DNA of 46,865 nucleotides from Sphaerotilus sp. (GTDB lineage Bacteria > Pseudomonadota > Gammaproteobacteria > Burkholderiales > Burkholderiaceae_C): NCBI RefSeq assembly GCF_013299175.1, contig NZ_JAAFKF010000015.1, positions 1 to 46,865 on the forward strand, written 5' to 3'. Shown here one piece after another: positions 28,702-39,035 of this stretch. A program made the position numbers and the translations under genes. Numbering within the stretch: the first letter of the stretch is position 1; every line of letters begins with the position of its first letter. The notes beneath the pieces were generated by a model. The model saw only the letters and a list, made by a program, of their open reading frames with translations. It had not been told where the DNA came from and searched no databases.

Positions 28702-29958
28702 ATGACCCCCAAAGCCCTCTTCACGCTGTGCGACGAGCTGTTGCATGAAGTCCTGCGCTTCTCCAGCCCGACCGACGCCGTGGTGTCGGCCTTTTTCCGC
28801 CGCAACCGGATGCTGGGCGTGCGCGAGCGCCACGCACTGGCCGAAACGGTGTACGCCGTGCTGCGCGAGCGGCTGCGGCTGCAGTACCTGGCCAAGTCCG
28901 GCACGGGCGCGCTGGAACGCCGCCTGAGCATCCTCGCCTGGCGCGGCACCGAAGCCTACCTGCGCGCCGCCACCACCGAAGCCGAGCAGAAGTGGGCCGC
29001 CACCGCCAAGCTGCTGAGCCTGAAGAGCCAGTCCGAGAACCTGCGCCACAACCTGCCCGACTGGTTGGCCGAGGCGCTGAAGAAGGAAACGGGCAACGAC
29101 TTCTGGCCGCTGATCGAGAGCCTGTCCTCCTCGGCCGGGCTGGACCTGCGCGTCAACACCCAACTGACGAAGCGCGAAGCCGCCCAGGCTGCACTTGCCG
29201 AAGAGGGCATCCTGACCGAGCTGACGCCGTACTCGCCGACGGGTCTGCGCGCGCGCGGCAAGCCGACGCTCAACCTGACCGAGTGCTTCAAGCGCGGCGA
29301 GGTCGAGGTGCAGGACGAGGGCAGCCAGTTGCTGGCGCTGCTCACCGAGGCCAAGCGCGGCGAGATGGTGGTGGATTTCTGCGCCGGAGCGGGTGGCAAG
29401 ACGCTGGCCCTCGGCGCGATGATGCGCAACACCGGGCGCCTCTATGCCTTCGACGTGTCCGCCCACCGCCTGGCCGCGCTCAAGCCGCGTCTGGCGCGCA
29501 GCGGCCTGTCCAACGTCTACCCGGCCGGTATCGCCCACGAGCGGGATGAACGCATCAAGCGGCTGTCCGGCAAGATCGACCGCGTGCTGGTCGATTCGCC
29601 GTGCTCCGGTCTGGGCACGCTGCGCCGCAATCCCGACCTCAAGTGGCGCCAGACGCCCGAGGGCGTGGCCGAGCTGACGGTCAAGCAGCGCGCCATCCTG
29701 GACAGCGCCGCGCGGCTGGTGAAATCGGGCGGCCAGCTCGTCTACGCCACCTGCAGCCTGCTGGACGCTGAAAACGAGGCCATCGCCCTGGCGTTCAGCG
29801 AAGCGCATCCGGAGTTCGAGCTGCTGAACGCGGCCGAGGTGCTGGCGCGCCAGAAGGTCGAGGGTGCCGAGTCGCTCTGCCGCAACAACTACCTGCGTCT
29901 GTGGCCGCACCGGCATGGGACGGACGGGTTTTTCGCCGCGGTCTGGCGCCGCCGCTGA
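28702..29958 (+). CDS. RsmB/NOP2-type m5C RNA methyltransferase
   Basis: A 418-residue SAM-dependent RNA methyltransferase of the NOL1/NOP2/Sun family. It has a NusB-like N-terminal helical part, then SAM motif I (VVDFCAGAGGKTLALG), motif IV with a cysteine in DSPCSGLGTLRRNPDLKW, and motif VI with the catalytic cysteine in VYATCSLL. It resembles 16S rRNA m5C967 methyltransferase RsmB, but the N-terminal part is divergent, so the exact target is uncertain and no symbol is given. ATG 28702 follows an AGGA ribosome-binding site. Confidence 0.92.
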   Translation: MTPKALFTLCDELLHEVLRFSSPTDAVVSAFFRRNRMLGVRERHALAETVYAVLRERLRLQYLAKSGTGALERRLSILAWRGTEAYLRAATTEAEQKWAATAKLLSLKSQSENLRHNLPDWLAEALKKETGNDFWPLIESLSSSAGLDLRVNTQLTKREAAQAALAEEGILTELTPYSPTGLRARGKPTLNLTECFKRGEVEVQDEGSQLLALLTEAKRGEMVVDFCAGAGGKTLALGAMMRNTGRLYAFDVSAHRLAALKPRLARSGLSNVYPAGIAHERDERIKRLSGKIDRVLVDSPCSGLGTLRRNPDLKWRQTPEGVAELTVKQRAILDSAARLVKSGGQLVYATCSLLDAENEAIALAFSEAHPEFELLNAAEVLARQKVEGAESLCRNNYLRLWPHRHGTDGFFAAVWRRR

Positions 29959-30045
29959 CGTCTTCTGCCCTTGATCGGGCGCAATCGTCGGCGATTGTCT
30001 GGTTTGGGTCGCCATATCAGGCAAATTCCCTGTTTCAGGGAGATT

Positions 30046-30070
30046 GGTGGAACGTCTAGAATGTTCCACC
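30046..30070. promoter_or_regulatory. Palindromic operator candidate upstream of the desaturase
   Basis: GGTGGAAC (30046-30053) and GTTCCACC (30063-30070) form a perfect 8-bp inverted repeat around a 9-base spacer, 27 bases before the desaturase start. A second short inverted repeat, CCCTG/CAGGG, lies at 30028-30040. The position and symmetry suit binding of a dimeric repressor controlling unsaturated fatty acid synthesis. The identity of the regulator is not known from the sequence. Confidence 0.55.
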
Positions 30071-30097
30071 CCTCCGCTTGCTCCCTGAAAGTATTCA

Positions 30098-31321
30098 ATG
30101 CCCGAACTCTCGACGATCTGGTCGGTCCTGGTGGACTGGCTGGCCCATGGTCTGCTGCGTGCCAGTCCCTGGCAGGTGCTCGTCACCACACTGGTGATGA
30201 CGCACGTCACGATCGTCGCCATCACCGTCTTCCTGCACCGCAGCCAGGCCCACCGCTCGCTCGACCTGCACCCGATCCCGGCGCACTTCTTCCGCTTCTG
30301 GCTGTGGATGTCCTCGGGCATGGTGACCAAGGAATGGGTCGCGATCCACCGCAAGCACCACGCCAAGTGCGAGACCAAGGACGACCCGCACAGCCCGGTC
30401 GCCCACGGCATCAAGACGGTGCTGCTCCAGGGCAGCGAGCTGTACCGCGCCGAAGCCAAGGTCGAGGAAACGCTGAAGAAGTTCGGCCACAACACCCCGG
30501 ACGACTGGCTGGAGCGCCACGTCTACACCGGCCGCTCCAAACTGGGCGTGTCGCTGATGCTCATCATCAACGTGCTGCTGTTCGGTGCGCTCGGCTTGAC
30601 GGTGTGGGCGGTGCAGATGCTGTGGAGTCCGGTCCACGCGGCCGGCATCATCAACGGCCTGGGTCACTGGTGGGGCTACCGCAACTTCGAAGCGGCCGAC
30701 GCTTCGACCAACATCTCGCCCTGGGGCATCTGGATTGGTGGCGAGGAGCTGCACAACAACCACCACACCTTCCCGACCTCGGCGAAGCTGTCGGTCAAGC
30801 CCTTCGAGTTCGACATCGGCTGGGGCTACATCCGTGTGCTGGAGATGCTGGGGCTGGCCAAGGTGCGCAAGACCGCCCCGCAACTCAAGCTCGGCGCCGT
30901 GCGTCCCGTCGCCGACAGCCAGACGCTGGAGGCCCTGATCGCCAACCGCTACGAGGTCATGGCCCAGTACGCCACCAACCTGCGCAAGGCGTGTGCGGAC
31001 GAACTGGACCGCCTGAAGCAGCAGGGCGCGCAGAACACCGAACGCTGGAACGAAATGCGGCTGGCGCAACGCTGGCTGCACCGCGATGACCAGAAGATCC
31101 CGGCCGACGTGAAGGAACAGGTCGCCAAGGCGTGTGACCAGAGTCCGGCGCTGACCAAGCTCGTCACCATGCGCGAAGAGCTGCGCCAGTTGTGGACCCG
31201 CACCAACGTGTCGGGCGAGCAACTGGTGGTGGATCTGCAGGGCTGGTGCCAGCGCGCCGAGAGCAGCGGCATCGCCGCGCTGCAGGACTTTGCGCGCACC
31301 TTGCGCTCCGCCCACGCCTGA
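30098..31321 (+). CDS. Membrane acyl-CoA delta-9-type fatty acid desaturase
   Basis: This 407-residue membrane di-iron enzyme introduces a double bond into saturated acyl chains. Three histidine boxes are visible: HRSQAH (about 47-52), HRKHHA (about 84-89) and HNNHH (about 223-227). Hydrophobic segments lie at about 22-45, 63-75 and 150-175. The C-terminal 130 residues are a charged helical extension (ANRYEVMAQYATNLRKA onward), longer than the minimal desaturase core. A palindrome just upstream suggests repressor control. It converges on the FimV-like gene with nine bases between. Confidence 0.93.
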   Translation: MPELSTIWSVLVDWLAHGLLRASPWQVLVTTLVMTHVTIVAITVFLHRSQAHRSLDLHPIPAHFFRFWLWMSSGMVTKEWVAIHRKHHAKCETKDDPHSPVAHGIKTVLLQGSELYRAEAKVEETLKKFGHNTPDDWLERHVYTGRSKLGVSLMLIINVLLFGALGLTVWAVQMLWSPVHAAGIINGLGHWWGYRNFEAADASTNISPWGIWIGGEELHNNHHTFPTSAKLSVKPFEFDIGWGYIRVLEMLGLAKVRKTAPQLKLGAVRPVADSQTLEALIANRYEVMAQYATNLRKACADELDRLKQQGAQNTERWNEMRLAQRWLHRDDQKIPADVKEQVAKACDQSPALTKLVTMREELRQLWTRTNVSGEQLVVDLQGWCQRAESSGIAALQDFARTLRSAHA

Positions 31322-31330
31322 TATCCAGCA

Positions 31331-32992
31331 TCAAGCTGCCAGCAGCTCCATCAACCGTGACACTGGTGCCTGAGCCGGTAGTTCGATGCGGGAGAGTGCG
31401 GTGCCTGTGGCCTTGACGGCTGCCGCAGCGGGCCACGCCGATGGAGATTGCCGGGCGATGCCGTGCAGCAACAAGGCATCCTCGAACGCCGGCTGGTCGA
31501 GCACCTCGATGCGCGTCGGCCGCAGCAGCAAGCCTGCGATGGCCGCAGCGGGCTCTTCCTGTGACCAGGCCTGCTGGATGTGCGCCAGCGTGTCGGGATA
31601 GGCGTCCAGGTCGGCGGCAAGGGGCGGTGTGACGGACCCCATGTTCGGGATGCGGACGTTGTAGAGCGCCTCCAGTTGCGCGGCCACACGCTCGTGGTTC
31701 CAGGGTTGCTCCATGTGCCGGTAGAGTGCCAGCAGGCGCAGCAGGATCCAGGGACATTTGCCGGGCAACTCCTGCAGCCGACGCTCCAGAACGACCGCCA
31801 CCCCGATCGGTGATTCCGCGACGTGCGGCTCAAGCTCCTGCAGCAACTCTGCGCTGGCGTGGGGCGTGTCCAGGTTCGGGCGGCCGAAGTCGGCATCCGG
31901 CCACCGGGTGATGGCTGCACTCTGTGGTGCTGCGGGCGGTGTGTTGGGCGGTGTGGCGGGAGGCGCCCAGCGGACGGTGCTGGTGTCCCCCTCCTCGCTC
32001 GCCTGTGGTGCCGATGGCGGTGCGGGCATGGCCAGCGCCGGTGCGAAGTCCGCAGTGGCTGGAGTCTGCGTGGTGGATGTGGCGAACGTGGACGTGCCGA
32101 GGATCTCCATGCGTGGCATCAACCCTTCCCGCACCAAGCGCAGGCCGAACAGGCCCACCGCCAGCCCCATGGCGGCACCCACCACCAGCAAGGCATTGCG
32201 CCACATTTCCCGCTCGCCGTGTTCGACCCGCGCCAGGAGGGCCGCCAGATGGGCGCGTGTCTGGCGCTGCTCCTCGCGCAGGTCTTGCCAGGCGAACTCG
32301 CCAGACAGGCGTTCGGCGGGTGTTGGCAGCGCCAATGTGCTCACCACCGCGTTCACCAGCCGCTGTACTTCGGCCTCTTCCAGCGGGCGGGAGGGTGCAG
32401 CAGCGGGTACGGCCGATGCGGATGCGGCGACCGGTGGCGGAGGATCGTCCGACCGTGTGGTGCTGCGCGGCGAGAGAGCGGGTGCAGACTTTGCCACGGG
32501 CTGCGGCAGTGGGGTGACCCGCGTGGCCGGGCGCTGCCTGGGGTCTGCCACTGCCATGGCCACGGAGCGCCTGCGGGCATCGGGTGGATCGACGAGCACG
32601 GTGAATTCGCGTGTGTAATCGGCACCGCACAGCAGGCGCAGTCGGCCCGTGAGCACGGTGTCGGTGACAGTCTGCGGGCTGCTGATCTGCACCAGCACGC
32701 GGCCATCGTCCCCACTGGGGGTCGTCCGCACACGCACGGGTGCGATGGACGCTCCCGATTCACCCTGCTGGAGCTGCACCTCCAGGCAGTCCGGTGTCAT
32801 GCGGCTCGCTGGCCAATCGAAACCGCGCACCTGTACGGCCATCGACAGCGGTTGGTCCACCATGGCGTGTGCCATCGAGGTGTCCACCGACTGACTGCAG
32901 GCGTTGCCCGTCCAGGCCAGCAGCGCGGTGGCGACGACCATGCGGATGCCGGTGCCTGTGCTGATGCCTTGTTGCCATTCCGGCTGCTTCAT
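31331..32992 (-). CDS. FimV-like envelope protein
   Basis: A 553-residue protein with an N-terminal signal sequence (hydrophobic 18-30, likely cleaved near NACSQS), a domain at about 45-138 ending REFTVLVDPPDARR that resembles the FimV N-terminal domain, and a proline/alanine-rich linker (150-200). A short coiled-coil-like stretch (235-262) precedes one transmembrane segment (266-286), and the C-terminal region is cytoplasmic. No LysM motif was found. FimV proteins organise polar pili and c-di-GMP or cAMP signalling. GGGGAG eight bases before ATG 32992 supports the start. No pilus genes are adjacent, so the role is inferred from the domain only. Confidence 0.6.
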   Translation of the reverse strand: MKQPEWQQGISTGTGIRMVVATALLAWTGNACSQSVDTSMAHAMVDQPLSMAVQVRGFDWPASRMTPDCLEVQLQQGESGASIAPVRVRTTPSGDDGRVLVQISSPQTVTDTVLTGRLRLLCGADYTREFTVLVDPPDARRRSVAMAVADPRQRPATRVTPLPQPVAKSAPALSPRSTTRSDDPPPPVAASASAVPAAAPSRPLEEAEVQRLVNAVVSTLALPTPAERLSGEFAWQDLREEQRQTRAHLAALLARVEHGEREMWRNALLVVGAAMGLAVGLFGLRLVREGLMPRMEILGTSTFATSTTQTPATADFAPALAMPAPPSAPQASEEGDTSTVRWAPPATPPNTPPAAPQSAAITRWPDADFGRPNLDTPHASAELLQELEPHVAESPIGVAVVLERRLQELPGKCPWILLRLLALYRHMEQPWNHERVAAQLEALYNVRIPNMGSVTPPLAADLDAYPDTLAHIQQAWSQEEPAAAIAGLLLRPTRIEVLDQPAFEDALLLHGIARQSPSAWPAAAAVKATGTALSRIELPAQAPVSRLMELLAA

Positions 32993-33114
32993 GCTGCTCC
33001 CCGCGCGGCGTTGTGCTGGGAGGTCAATCTAGGCGGATTGTGGCGTGCAGTCCATCACACCAGAGGGGGCCACCTTTTGGGGGATATCCGGGCAGTGGTG
33101 CCCTTCAAGACATG

Positions 33115-33149
33115 AAAAAACCCGCTGGGGCAGTGCCTGAGCGGGTTTT
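33115..33149 (-). terminator. Terminator of rpmB-rpmG
   Basis: AAACCCGCT (33118-33126) pairs with AGCGGGTTT (33140-33148) around a 13-base loop. On the minus strand the stem is followed by a T-run, about 30 bases after the rpmG stop. Confidence 0.8.
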
Positions 33150-33179
33150 CGAGGACAAGTCCGTCCAGCGCAGGGCTGG

Positions 33180-33350
33180 TCAGCGGAGCTTGATTTCCTT
33201 GTACAGCACGTGCTTGCGCACCTTCGGATCGAACTTCATGAATTCGAGCTTTCCGGGCGTCGTCTTCTTGTTCTTGTCCGTGGTGTAGAAGTGGCCGGTA
33301 CCCGCAGTGGATTCCAGCTTGATTTTTTCGCGTCCGCCTTTGGATGCCAT
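33180..33350 (-). CDS. rpmG: 50S ribosomal protein L33
   Basis: The 56-residue L33 protein starts [19 protein letters not shown] and ends [12 protein letters not shown], typical of proteobacterial L33. No zinc-binding CxxC pairs are present, so it is the zinc-independent (C-) form. It lies 15 bases after rpmB, and the two are co-transcribed. Confidence 0.97.
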   Translation of the reverse strand: MASKGGREKIKLESTAGTGHFYTTDKNKKTTPGKLEFMKFDPKVRKHVLYKEIKLR

Positions 33351-33365
33351 GGTGTCAGTCTCCGA

Positions 33366-33599
33366 TTACAGTTCGCCGCGGGCACGCAGGTCGGCGAGGA
33401 CCACGTCGATACCCTTCTTGTCGATCAGTCGCAGCGCAGCGTTGGAGATGCGCAGGCGAATCCAGCGGTTTTCGCTCTCGACCCAGAAGCGGCGGTACTG
33501 CAGGTTGGGCAGCCAGCGGCGCTTGGTTTTGTTGTTTGCGTGGGAAACATTGTTCCCGGTCATCGGGCCTTTACCCGTGACTTGACAGACGCGTGCCAT
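33366..33599 (-). CDS. rpmB: 50S ribosomal protein L28
   Basis: The 77-residue L28 has the family signature [33 protein letters not shown]. It is the first gene of rpmB-rpmG. A candidate promoter with a perfect TATAAT lies about 140 bases upstream. Confidence 0.97.
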   Translation of the reverse strand: MARVCQVTGKGPMTGNNVSHANNKTKRRWLPNLQYRRFWVESENRWIRLRISNAALRLIDKKGIDVVLADLRARGEL

Positions 33600-33737
33600 G
33601 ACGCTTCTCCGATACGATGGTTACAGCAACCAGAGCAGACCCGCCTGAACATTGTCGGCACTTGTGGTGCCCGGTCTGATGATCACCCCTCCGACAAATC
33701 TGAATGACCTGTCGGGTCTATTGGCGGCAAAACGTCA

Positions 33738-33768
33738 ATTATAGAACGGAACCGAGCGCCGCCGCCAA
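33738..33768 (-). promoter_or_regulatory. Candidate promoter of rpmB-rpmG
   Basis: On the minus strand TATAAT (33738-33743) is a perfect -10 hexamer in a locally AT-rich stretch. TTGGCG (33763-33768) is a possible -35 at a somewhat long 19-base spacing. It would give a leader of about 130 bases before rpmB. The distance from the trxB stop leaves no other gene for it to serve. Confidence 0.5.
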
Positions 33769-33778
33769 TGGCCCGGTG

Positions 33779-34783
<1,005 letters not shown>

Positions 34784-34952
34784 TCATTTCCGGGTCAACG
34801 CGCTGTTCAACGGGGTGACGCTTCGGTTAGAGTCGCGACGCAATGGGCATGTCGTGAAATGGTGCAGTGCGAAGCTTAGCGTTTCTTGTCTGCCCCGCGC
34901 CATGTCCCGCTTTCAATGACAACGATAGACACCAACAAGCAGGAGTAGCCCC

Positions 34953-35621
34953 ATGGCCATGCTCTCAAACCTGGATCTGATTCGACGGGTTCCTCTTTTC
35001 TCGATGCTGACTGTGGAGCAGGCGCAGACCATCGCGGACGGCGTGGTCAAGCGCCGCTACCGCCGCGGCGAAATCATCGTCGAGCAGGGCCGCAAGTCGG
35101 ACGCCCTGTTCATCCTGCTGAGCGGCCGCGCCCGCGTCATCACGTCGGACACCCGAGGCCGCGAGGTCATCCTGGCGGTGCTCGAAGCCGGTGACTACCT
35201 CGGCGAGATGAGCCTGATCGACAACGAGCCGCATTCGGCCACCGTGCGCGCCGAGGTGCAGACGGACGTGCTGGTGCTGGGCCGCGGCGAGTTCGCGACC
35301 TGCCTGCCGGACAACTCCAGCCTGTCCTACGCGATCCTGCGTGGCCTCGTCGCGCGCCTGCGCAACGCCGACCGCCAGATCGAGTCGCTCGCGCTGCTGG
35401 ACGTTTACGGCCGCGTCGCCCGTGCGCTGCTGGACATGGCCGAAGACGACGAAGGTCGCCGCGTCATCCGCAGCAAGGTCTCACGCCAGGATCTGGCCAA
35501 GGTCGTGGGCGCGTCCCGCGAGATGGTCAGCCGCGTGATGAAGGATCTGGAAGAGCGCGGCCTGATCGAGACGCAGGAAAACGGCTGGGTCGTGCTGACC
35601 GAGCGTCTGGCCACCCAGTAA
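34953..35621 (+). CDS. Crp/Fnr family transcription regulator
   Basis: The 222-residue regulator has a cyclic-nucleotide-binding-type domain (about 12-125, with [17 protein letters not shown] and [19 protein letters not shown]) and a C-terminal winged helix (about 170-215, [29 protein letters not shown]). There are no Fnr-type N-terminal cysteines. The effector is not known: cAMP, c-di-GMP or none. AGGAG seven bases before ATG 34953 fits the start. A strong hairpin follows the gene. It sits between trxB and ftsK, a common betaproteobacterial arrangement. Confidence 0.94.
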   Translation: MAMLSNLDLIRRVPLFSMLTVEQAQTIADGVVKRRYRRGEIIVEQGRKSDALFILLSGRARVITSDTRGREVILAVLEAGDYLGEMSLIDNEPHSATVRAEVQTDVLVLGRGEFATCLPDNSSLSYAILRGLVARLRNADRQIESLALLDVYGRVARALLDMAEDDEGRRVIRSKVSRQDLAKVVGASREMVSRVMKDLEERGLIETQENGWVVLTERLATQ

Positions 35622-35658
35622 GCCCTTCGGCCAGGCATCTCCGGGTGCTTCGGTTAAC

Positions 35659-35694
35659 GCAAAGCCGCCATGCCACATGGCGGCTTTGCCGTTT
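35659..35694 (+). terminator. Hairpin terminator after the Crp/Fnr gene
   Basis: A 14-bp perfect stem (35659-35672 with 35676-35689) with a 3-base loop is followed by CGTTT. It lies between the regulator and the ftsK start at 35719, so ftsK probably has its own promoter close by or is reached by read-through. Confidence 0.8.
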
Positions 35695-35718
35695 CTGCGG
35701 ATCGCGGACAATGCCGGC

Positions 35719-38391
35719 ATGACCTATCCGCTCGGTTCGCTGCGCAGTTCAGCATCCGCCCAGACGCCTGCCCCGCAGGCCCCGGCCACCTCCTCCCCTC
35801 CCACCCCCCGCTGGCGCCTCCAGGTGGGGATCACGCTGGGCGGCACCTTGTTGCTGCTGTGGGTGCTCGCCATGCTCAGCCACCACCCCGGCGATGCGGC
35901 ATTTTCCACCTCCGGCGATGGCCAGCGCCTGCGCAACCACGTCGGCGTGGCCGGTGCCTGGGCGTCGGACCTGTCGTTCGTGCTCTTCGGGTTGTCTGCG
36001 TGGTGGGGTCTGCTGTTTGGTGCGCGGGCCTGGCTGTCGGTGGTGGCGCGTCTGCTGCGGGCCGATCTGGCGCCGGTCGATCCGGTGGGTCCGGTGCATT
36101 GGCGCCCGCAGTGGCTGACCTGGGTGGGTCTGGCGCTGCTGCTGATGGCCAGTGCCGCGCTGGAGTGGACGCGGCTGTACCAGTTCGAGGGGCAGGTGGC
36201 GGGTGCCCATGCTGGCGGCGTGCTGGGCGCTGTGCTCGGGCCGTCGAGCATGCGGCTGCTGGGGTTTGTCGGCAGCGGGGTGCTGTGGATTGTCGTGCTG
36301 CTGCTGGCGCTGGCCTGGGCCTTCCGTTTCTCGTGGCTGGGCTTGGCCGAGCGCATCGGCGGGTGGTTCGACGGCTGGCGCGAGCGGTACCAGCTCTACC
36401 GCAAGGAGGCGGAAGACAAGCGCATCGGTGCCGAGGCACAGGTGCAGATGCAGCGGCAGATGTCCCGCGAGCGCGACGCCGTGGCGGTGACTGCCCCGGC
36501 ACCGCTGGACACCCCGACCGCGCCGATCACCCTGGACACCCCGACGCCGCTGGCCCAGGCCGGTCGCAAGAAGAAGGAAAAGCTGGCGCCCCCGCCCAGT
36601 GTCGAGCCGGTGTTCGACGCCGAGACCCTGCCCGGCGTGCTGCAGGTCGCCCCCGGCGGCACGCGCGCAACCACCTACGAACCCGATTTCGTGGACACGG
36701 TGCCGGACAGCCTGCCGCCGCTGGTGGTGGCGCCGTGGGACGAGGGACTGCCGATGCCGGTGGTCCGCGCCACACCGCTGGTCCCGGCACCGGCTGCTGC
36801 ACCGATGCCAGCGCCCGTGCGTGCTGCACCGCCGCCGCCACTGCCGCTGGCGACGCCGTCAGCACCACCAGTGCTTGCACCACTGCCCCCGCTCGACGGC
36901 CCGGCCCACCTGCCGCAGGTCAGCCTGCTCGACCGCGCCACCGTCGCCACCGAGACCGCCACGCCCGAACACCTGGAGGCCACCAGCCGCCAGATCGAGC
37001 GCAAGCTCGCGGACTTCGGCGTGGAGGTGCAGGTCATCGCCGCCATGCCCGGCCCGGTGATCACGCGCTTCGAGATCGAGCCAGCCACCGGCGTCAAAGG
37101 CTCGCAGATCGTCAACCTCGCCAAGGACCTGGCCCGCTCGCTCAGCCTCGTGTCGATCCGCGTGGTCGAGACGATTCCGGGCCGCAACTGCATGGCGCTG
37201 GAGCTGCCCAACGCCAAGCGCCAGATCATCCGGCTGTCCGAGGTGCTGGGCGCGCCGGTCTACACCAACGCCGCCTCGTTGCTGACCCTCGGCTTCGGCA
37301 AGGACATCGTCGGCCAGCCCTTCGTCGCCGATCTGGCCAAGATGCCGCACTGTCTGGTGGCCGGCACGACCGGCTCCGGCAAGTCGGTGGGCATCAACAG
37401 CATGATCCTGTCGCTGCTCTACAAGGCCGATGCGCGGGATGTGCGGCTGATCCTGATCGACCCGAAGATGCTGGAAATGAGCGTCTACGAGGGCATCCCG
37501 CACCTGCTCGCACCGGTCGTCACCGACATGAAGCAGGCGTCGAACGCGCTCAACTGGTGCGTGGCCGAGATGGAGCGGCGCTACAAGCTGCTCAGCAAGA
37601 TGGGCGTGCGCAACCTCGCCGGCTACAACAAGAAGATCGACGACGCCACCGCCCGCGAGGAGCTGATCCCCAACCCGTTCAGCCTGACGCCGGAGGAGCC
37701 CGAGCCGCTCGACCGCCTGCCGCACATCGTGGTGGTGATCGACGAGCTGGCCGACCTGATGATGGTGGTCGGCAAGAAGATCGAGGAACTCATCGCCCGG
37801 CTGGCCCAGAAGGCGCGCGCCGCTGGTATCCATCTGATCCTGGCCACGCAGCGCCCGTCGGTCGATGTCATCACCGGTCTCATCAAGGCCAACATCCCGA
37901 CCCGGCTCAGCTTCCAGGTCTCCAGCAAGATCGACAGCCGCACCATCCTCGACCAGATGGGCGCCGAAGCCTTGCTGGGGCAGGGCGACATGCTGTACCT
38001 GTCGCCGGGTTCGGGCGTGCCGATCCGCGTGCATGGTGCGTTTGTCAGCGATGACGAGGTGCATCGCGTCGTCGAATACCTGAAGTCGCAGGGCGAGCCG
38101 AACTACATCGAAGGCATCCTCGAAGGCGGCGTGCTCGATGGCGACGGCGGCAACGACACCAACGCCGAAGGCGGTGGTGGAGACGCCGAAGCCGACCCGA
38201 TGTACGACCAGGCCGTGGCCGTCGTGCTGCAGAACCGCAAGGCGTCGATCTCGCTGGTGCAGCGCCATTTGCGCATCGGCTACAACCGCGCGGCCCGTTT
38301 GCTGGAACAAATGGAGCAATCCGGACTCGTATCGAGCATGTCCACCAACGGCAACCGCGACCTCCTCGTCCCGGCCCGCAACAACGAATGA
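35719..38391 (+). CDS. ftsK: DNA translocase FtsK
   Basis: The 890-residue septal DNA pump coordinates chromosome segregation with division. Four transmembrane segments lie in the first 210 residues, followed by a proline/alanine-rich linker (about 250-400). The RecA-like motor then carries Walker [11 protein letters not shown] and Walker [16 protein letters not shown]-terminal gamma winged helix ([37 protein letters not shown]) recognises KOPS sequences. The linker is short compared with E. coli FtsK. ATG 35719 (MTYPLGSL) was preferred over an earlier in-frame ATG inside the terminator. The stop overlaps the lolA start. Confidence 0.96.
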   Translation: MTYPLGSLRSSASAQTPAPQAPATSSPPTPRWRLQVGITLGGTLLLLWVLAMLSHHPGDAAFSTSGDGQRLRNHVGVAGAWASDLSFVLFGLSAWWGLLFGARAWLSVVARLLRADLAPVDPVGPVHWRPQWLTWVGLALLLMASAALEWTRLYQFEGQVAGAHAGGVLGAVLGPSSMRLLGFVGSGVLWIVVLLLALAWAFRFSWLGLAERIGGWFDGWRERYQLYRKEAEDKRIGAEAQVQMQRQMSRERDAVAVTAPAPLDTPTAPITLDTPTPLAQAGRKKKEKLAPPPSVEPVFDAETLPGVLQVAPGGTRATTYEPDFVDTVPDSLPPLVVAPWDEGLPMPVVRATPLVPAPAAAPMPAPVRAAPPPPLPLATPSAPPVLAPLPPLDGPAHLPQVSLLDRATVATETATPEHLEATSRQIERKLADFGVEVQVIAAMPGPVITRFEIEPATGVKGSQIVNLAKDLARSLSLVSIRVVETIPGRNCMALELPNAKRQIIRLSEVLGAPVYTNAASLLTLGFGKDIVGQPFVADLAKMPHCLVAGTTGSGKSVGINSMILSLLYKADARDVRLILIDPKMLEMSVYEGIPHLLAPVVTDMKQASNALNWCVAEMERRYKLLSKMGVRNLAGYNKKIDDATAREELIPNPFSLTPEEPEPLDRLPHIVVVIDELADLMMVVGKKIEELIARLAQKARAAGIHLILATQRPSVDVITGLIKANIPTRLSFQVSSKIDSRTILDQMGAEALLGQGDMLYLSPGSGVPIRVHGAFVSDDEVHRVVEYLKSQGEPNYIEGILEGGVLDGDGGNDTNAEGGGGDAEADPMYDQAVAVVLQNRKASISLVQRHLRIGYNRAARLLEQMEQSGLVSSMSTNGNRDLLVPARNNE

Positions 38392-39035
38392 TGCTGCTGA
38401 ACCACTTCCCGACGTCCCCGAAGGCTGTGCTGCGGGGTGCAGTGCTGGCGCTGGCGGTGCTCAGTCCCGTGCTGGCCCGCGCCGACGCGGTGGACGCGCT
38501 GCGCAGCTTCGTGCAGACGGTGCAGTCCGGTCGCTCGCCGTTCACGCAGGTGGTCACGGCGCCGGACGGCGCGAAGAAGAAGACCACCAGCGGCGAGTTC
38601 GAGTTCCAGCGACCCAACCGTTTCCGCTTCGACTACACCAAGCCCTACGAGCAGCAGATCGTCGCCGATGGGCAGAAGGTCTGGCTCTACGACGTGGACC
38701 TCAACCAGGTGACGGTGCGCGCCTTCGACCAGGTGCTGGGGGCGACCCCGGCGGCGCTGCTGGCCGGTGGCAACCTCGACCGGGATTTCACGCTGCAGGC
38801 CGATGCGGACGCGGGCGGCTTGCAATGGGTGCAGGCCCAGCCCAAGGCCAAGGAAGGCCAGATCCGCCAGTTGCGCGTGGGTTTCCGCGGCAAGGATCTC
38901 GCGGCGATCGAACTGGTGGACGCGCTGGGCCAGCGTTCGCGGCTCGACTTCAGCCGCTTCGAGCCGAACGTGATGCTGGCACCGACGCGCTTCAAGTTCA
39001 CTGCGCCTGCGGGTGCCGACGTGCTGCAGCAGTGA
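38388..39035 (+). CDS. lolA: Outer membrane lipoprotein carrier protein LolA
   Basis: LolA is the periplasmic chaperone that ferries lipoproteins from LolCDE to LolB. The 215 residues begin with a signal peptide (about 1-32, ending VLARADA) and carry the LolA features [55 protein letters not shown] and DLNQVTVR. The first ATG (38388) overlaps the ftsK stop; a second ATG follows directly. Its stop overlaps the rarA start. Confidence 0.94.
   Translation: MMLLNHFPTSPKAVLRGAVLALAVLSPVLARADAVDALRSFVQTVQSGRSPFTQVVTAPDGAKKKTTSGEFEFQRPNRFRFDYTKPYEQQIVADGQKVWLYDVDLNQVTVRAFDQVLGATPAALLAGGNLDRDFTLQADADAGGLQWVQAQPKAKEGQIRQLRVGFRGKDLAAIELVDALGQRSRLDFSRFEPNVMLAPTRFKFTAPAGADVLQQ

Noticed and set aside
28627-30495. 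A 622-codon minus-strand frame opposite the methyltransferase and desaturase genes
   Set aside because: It spans two well-supported genes and the intergenic promoter region without any recognisable protein feature.
32900-32915. Lipoprotein signal (cysteine near residue 32) in the FimV-like protein
   Set aside because: The residues before the cysteine (GNA) do not fit the lipobox, and FimV proteins have ordinary signal peptides.
36859-38319. A 486-codon minus-strand frame opposite ftsK
   Set aside because: It is antisense to the FtsK motor domain and has the Asp/His/Val/Leu bias of a shadow frame.
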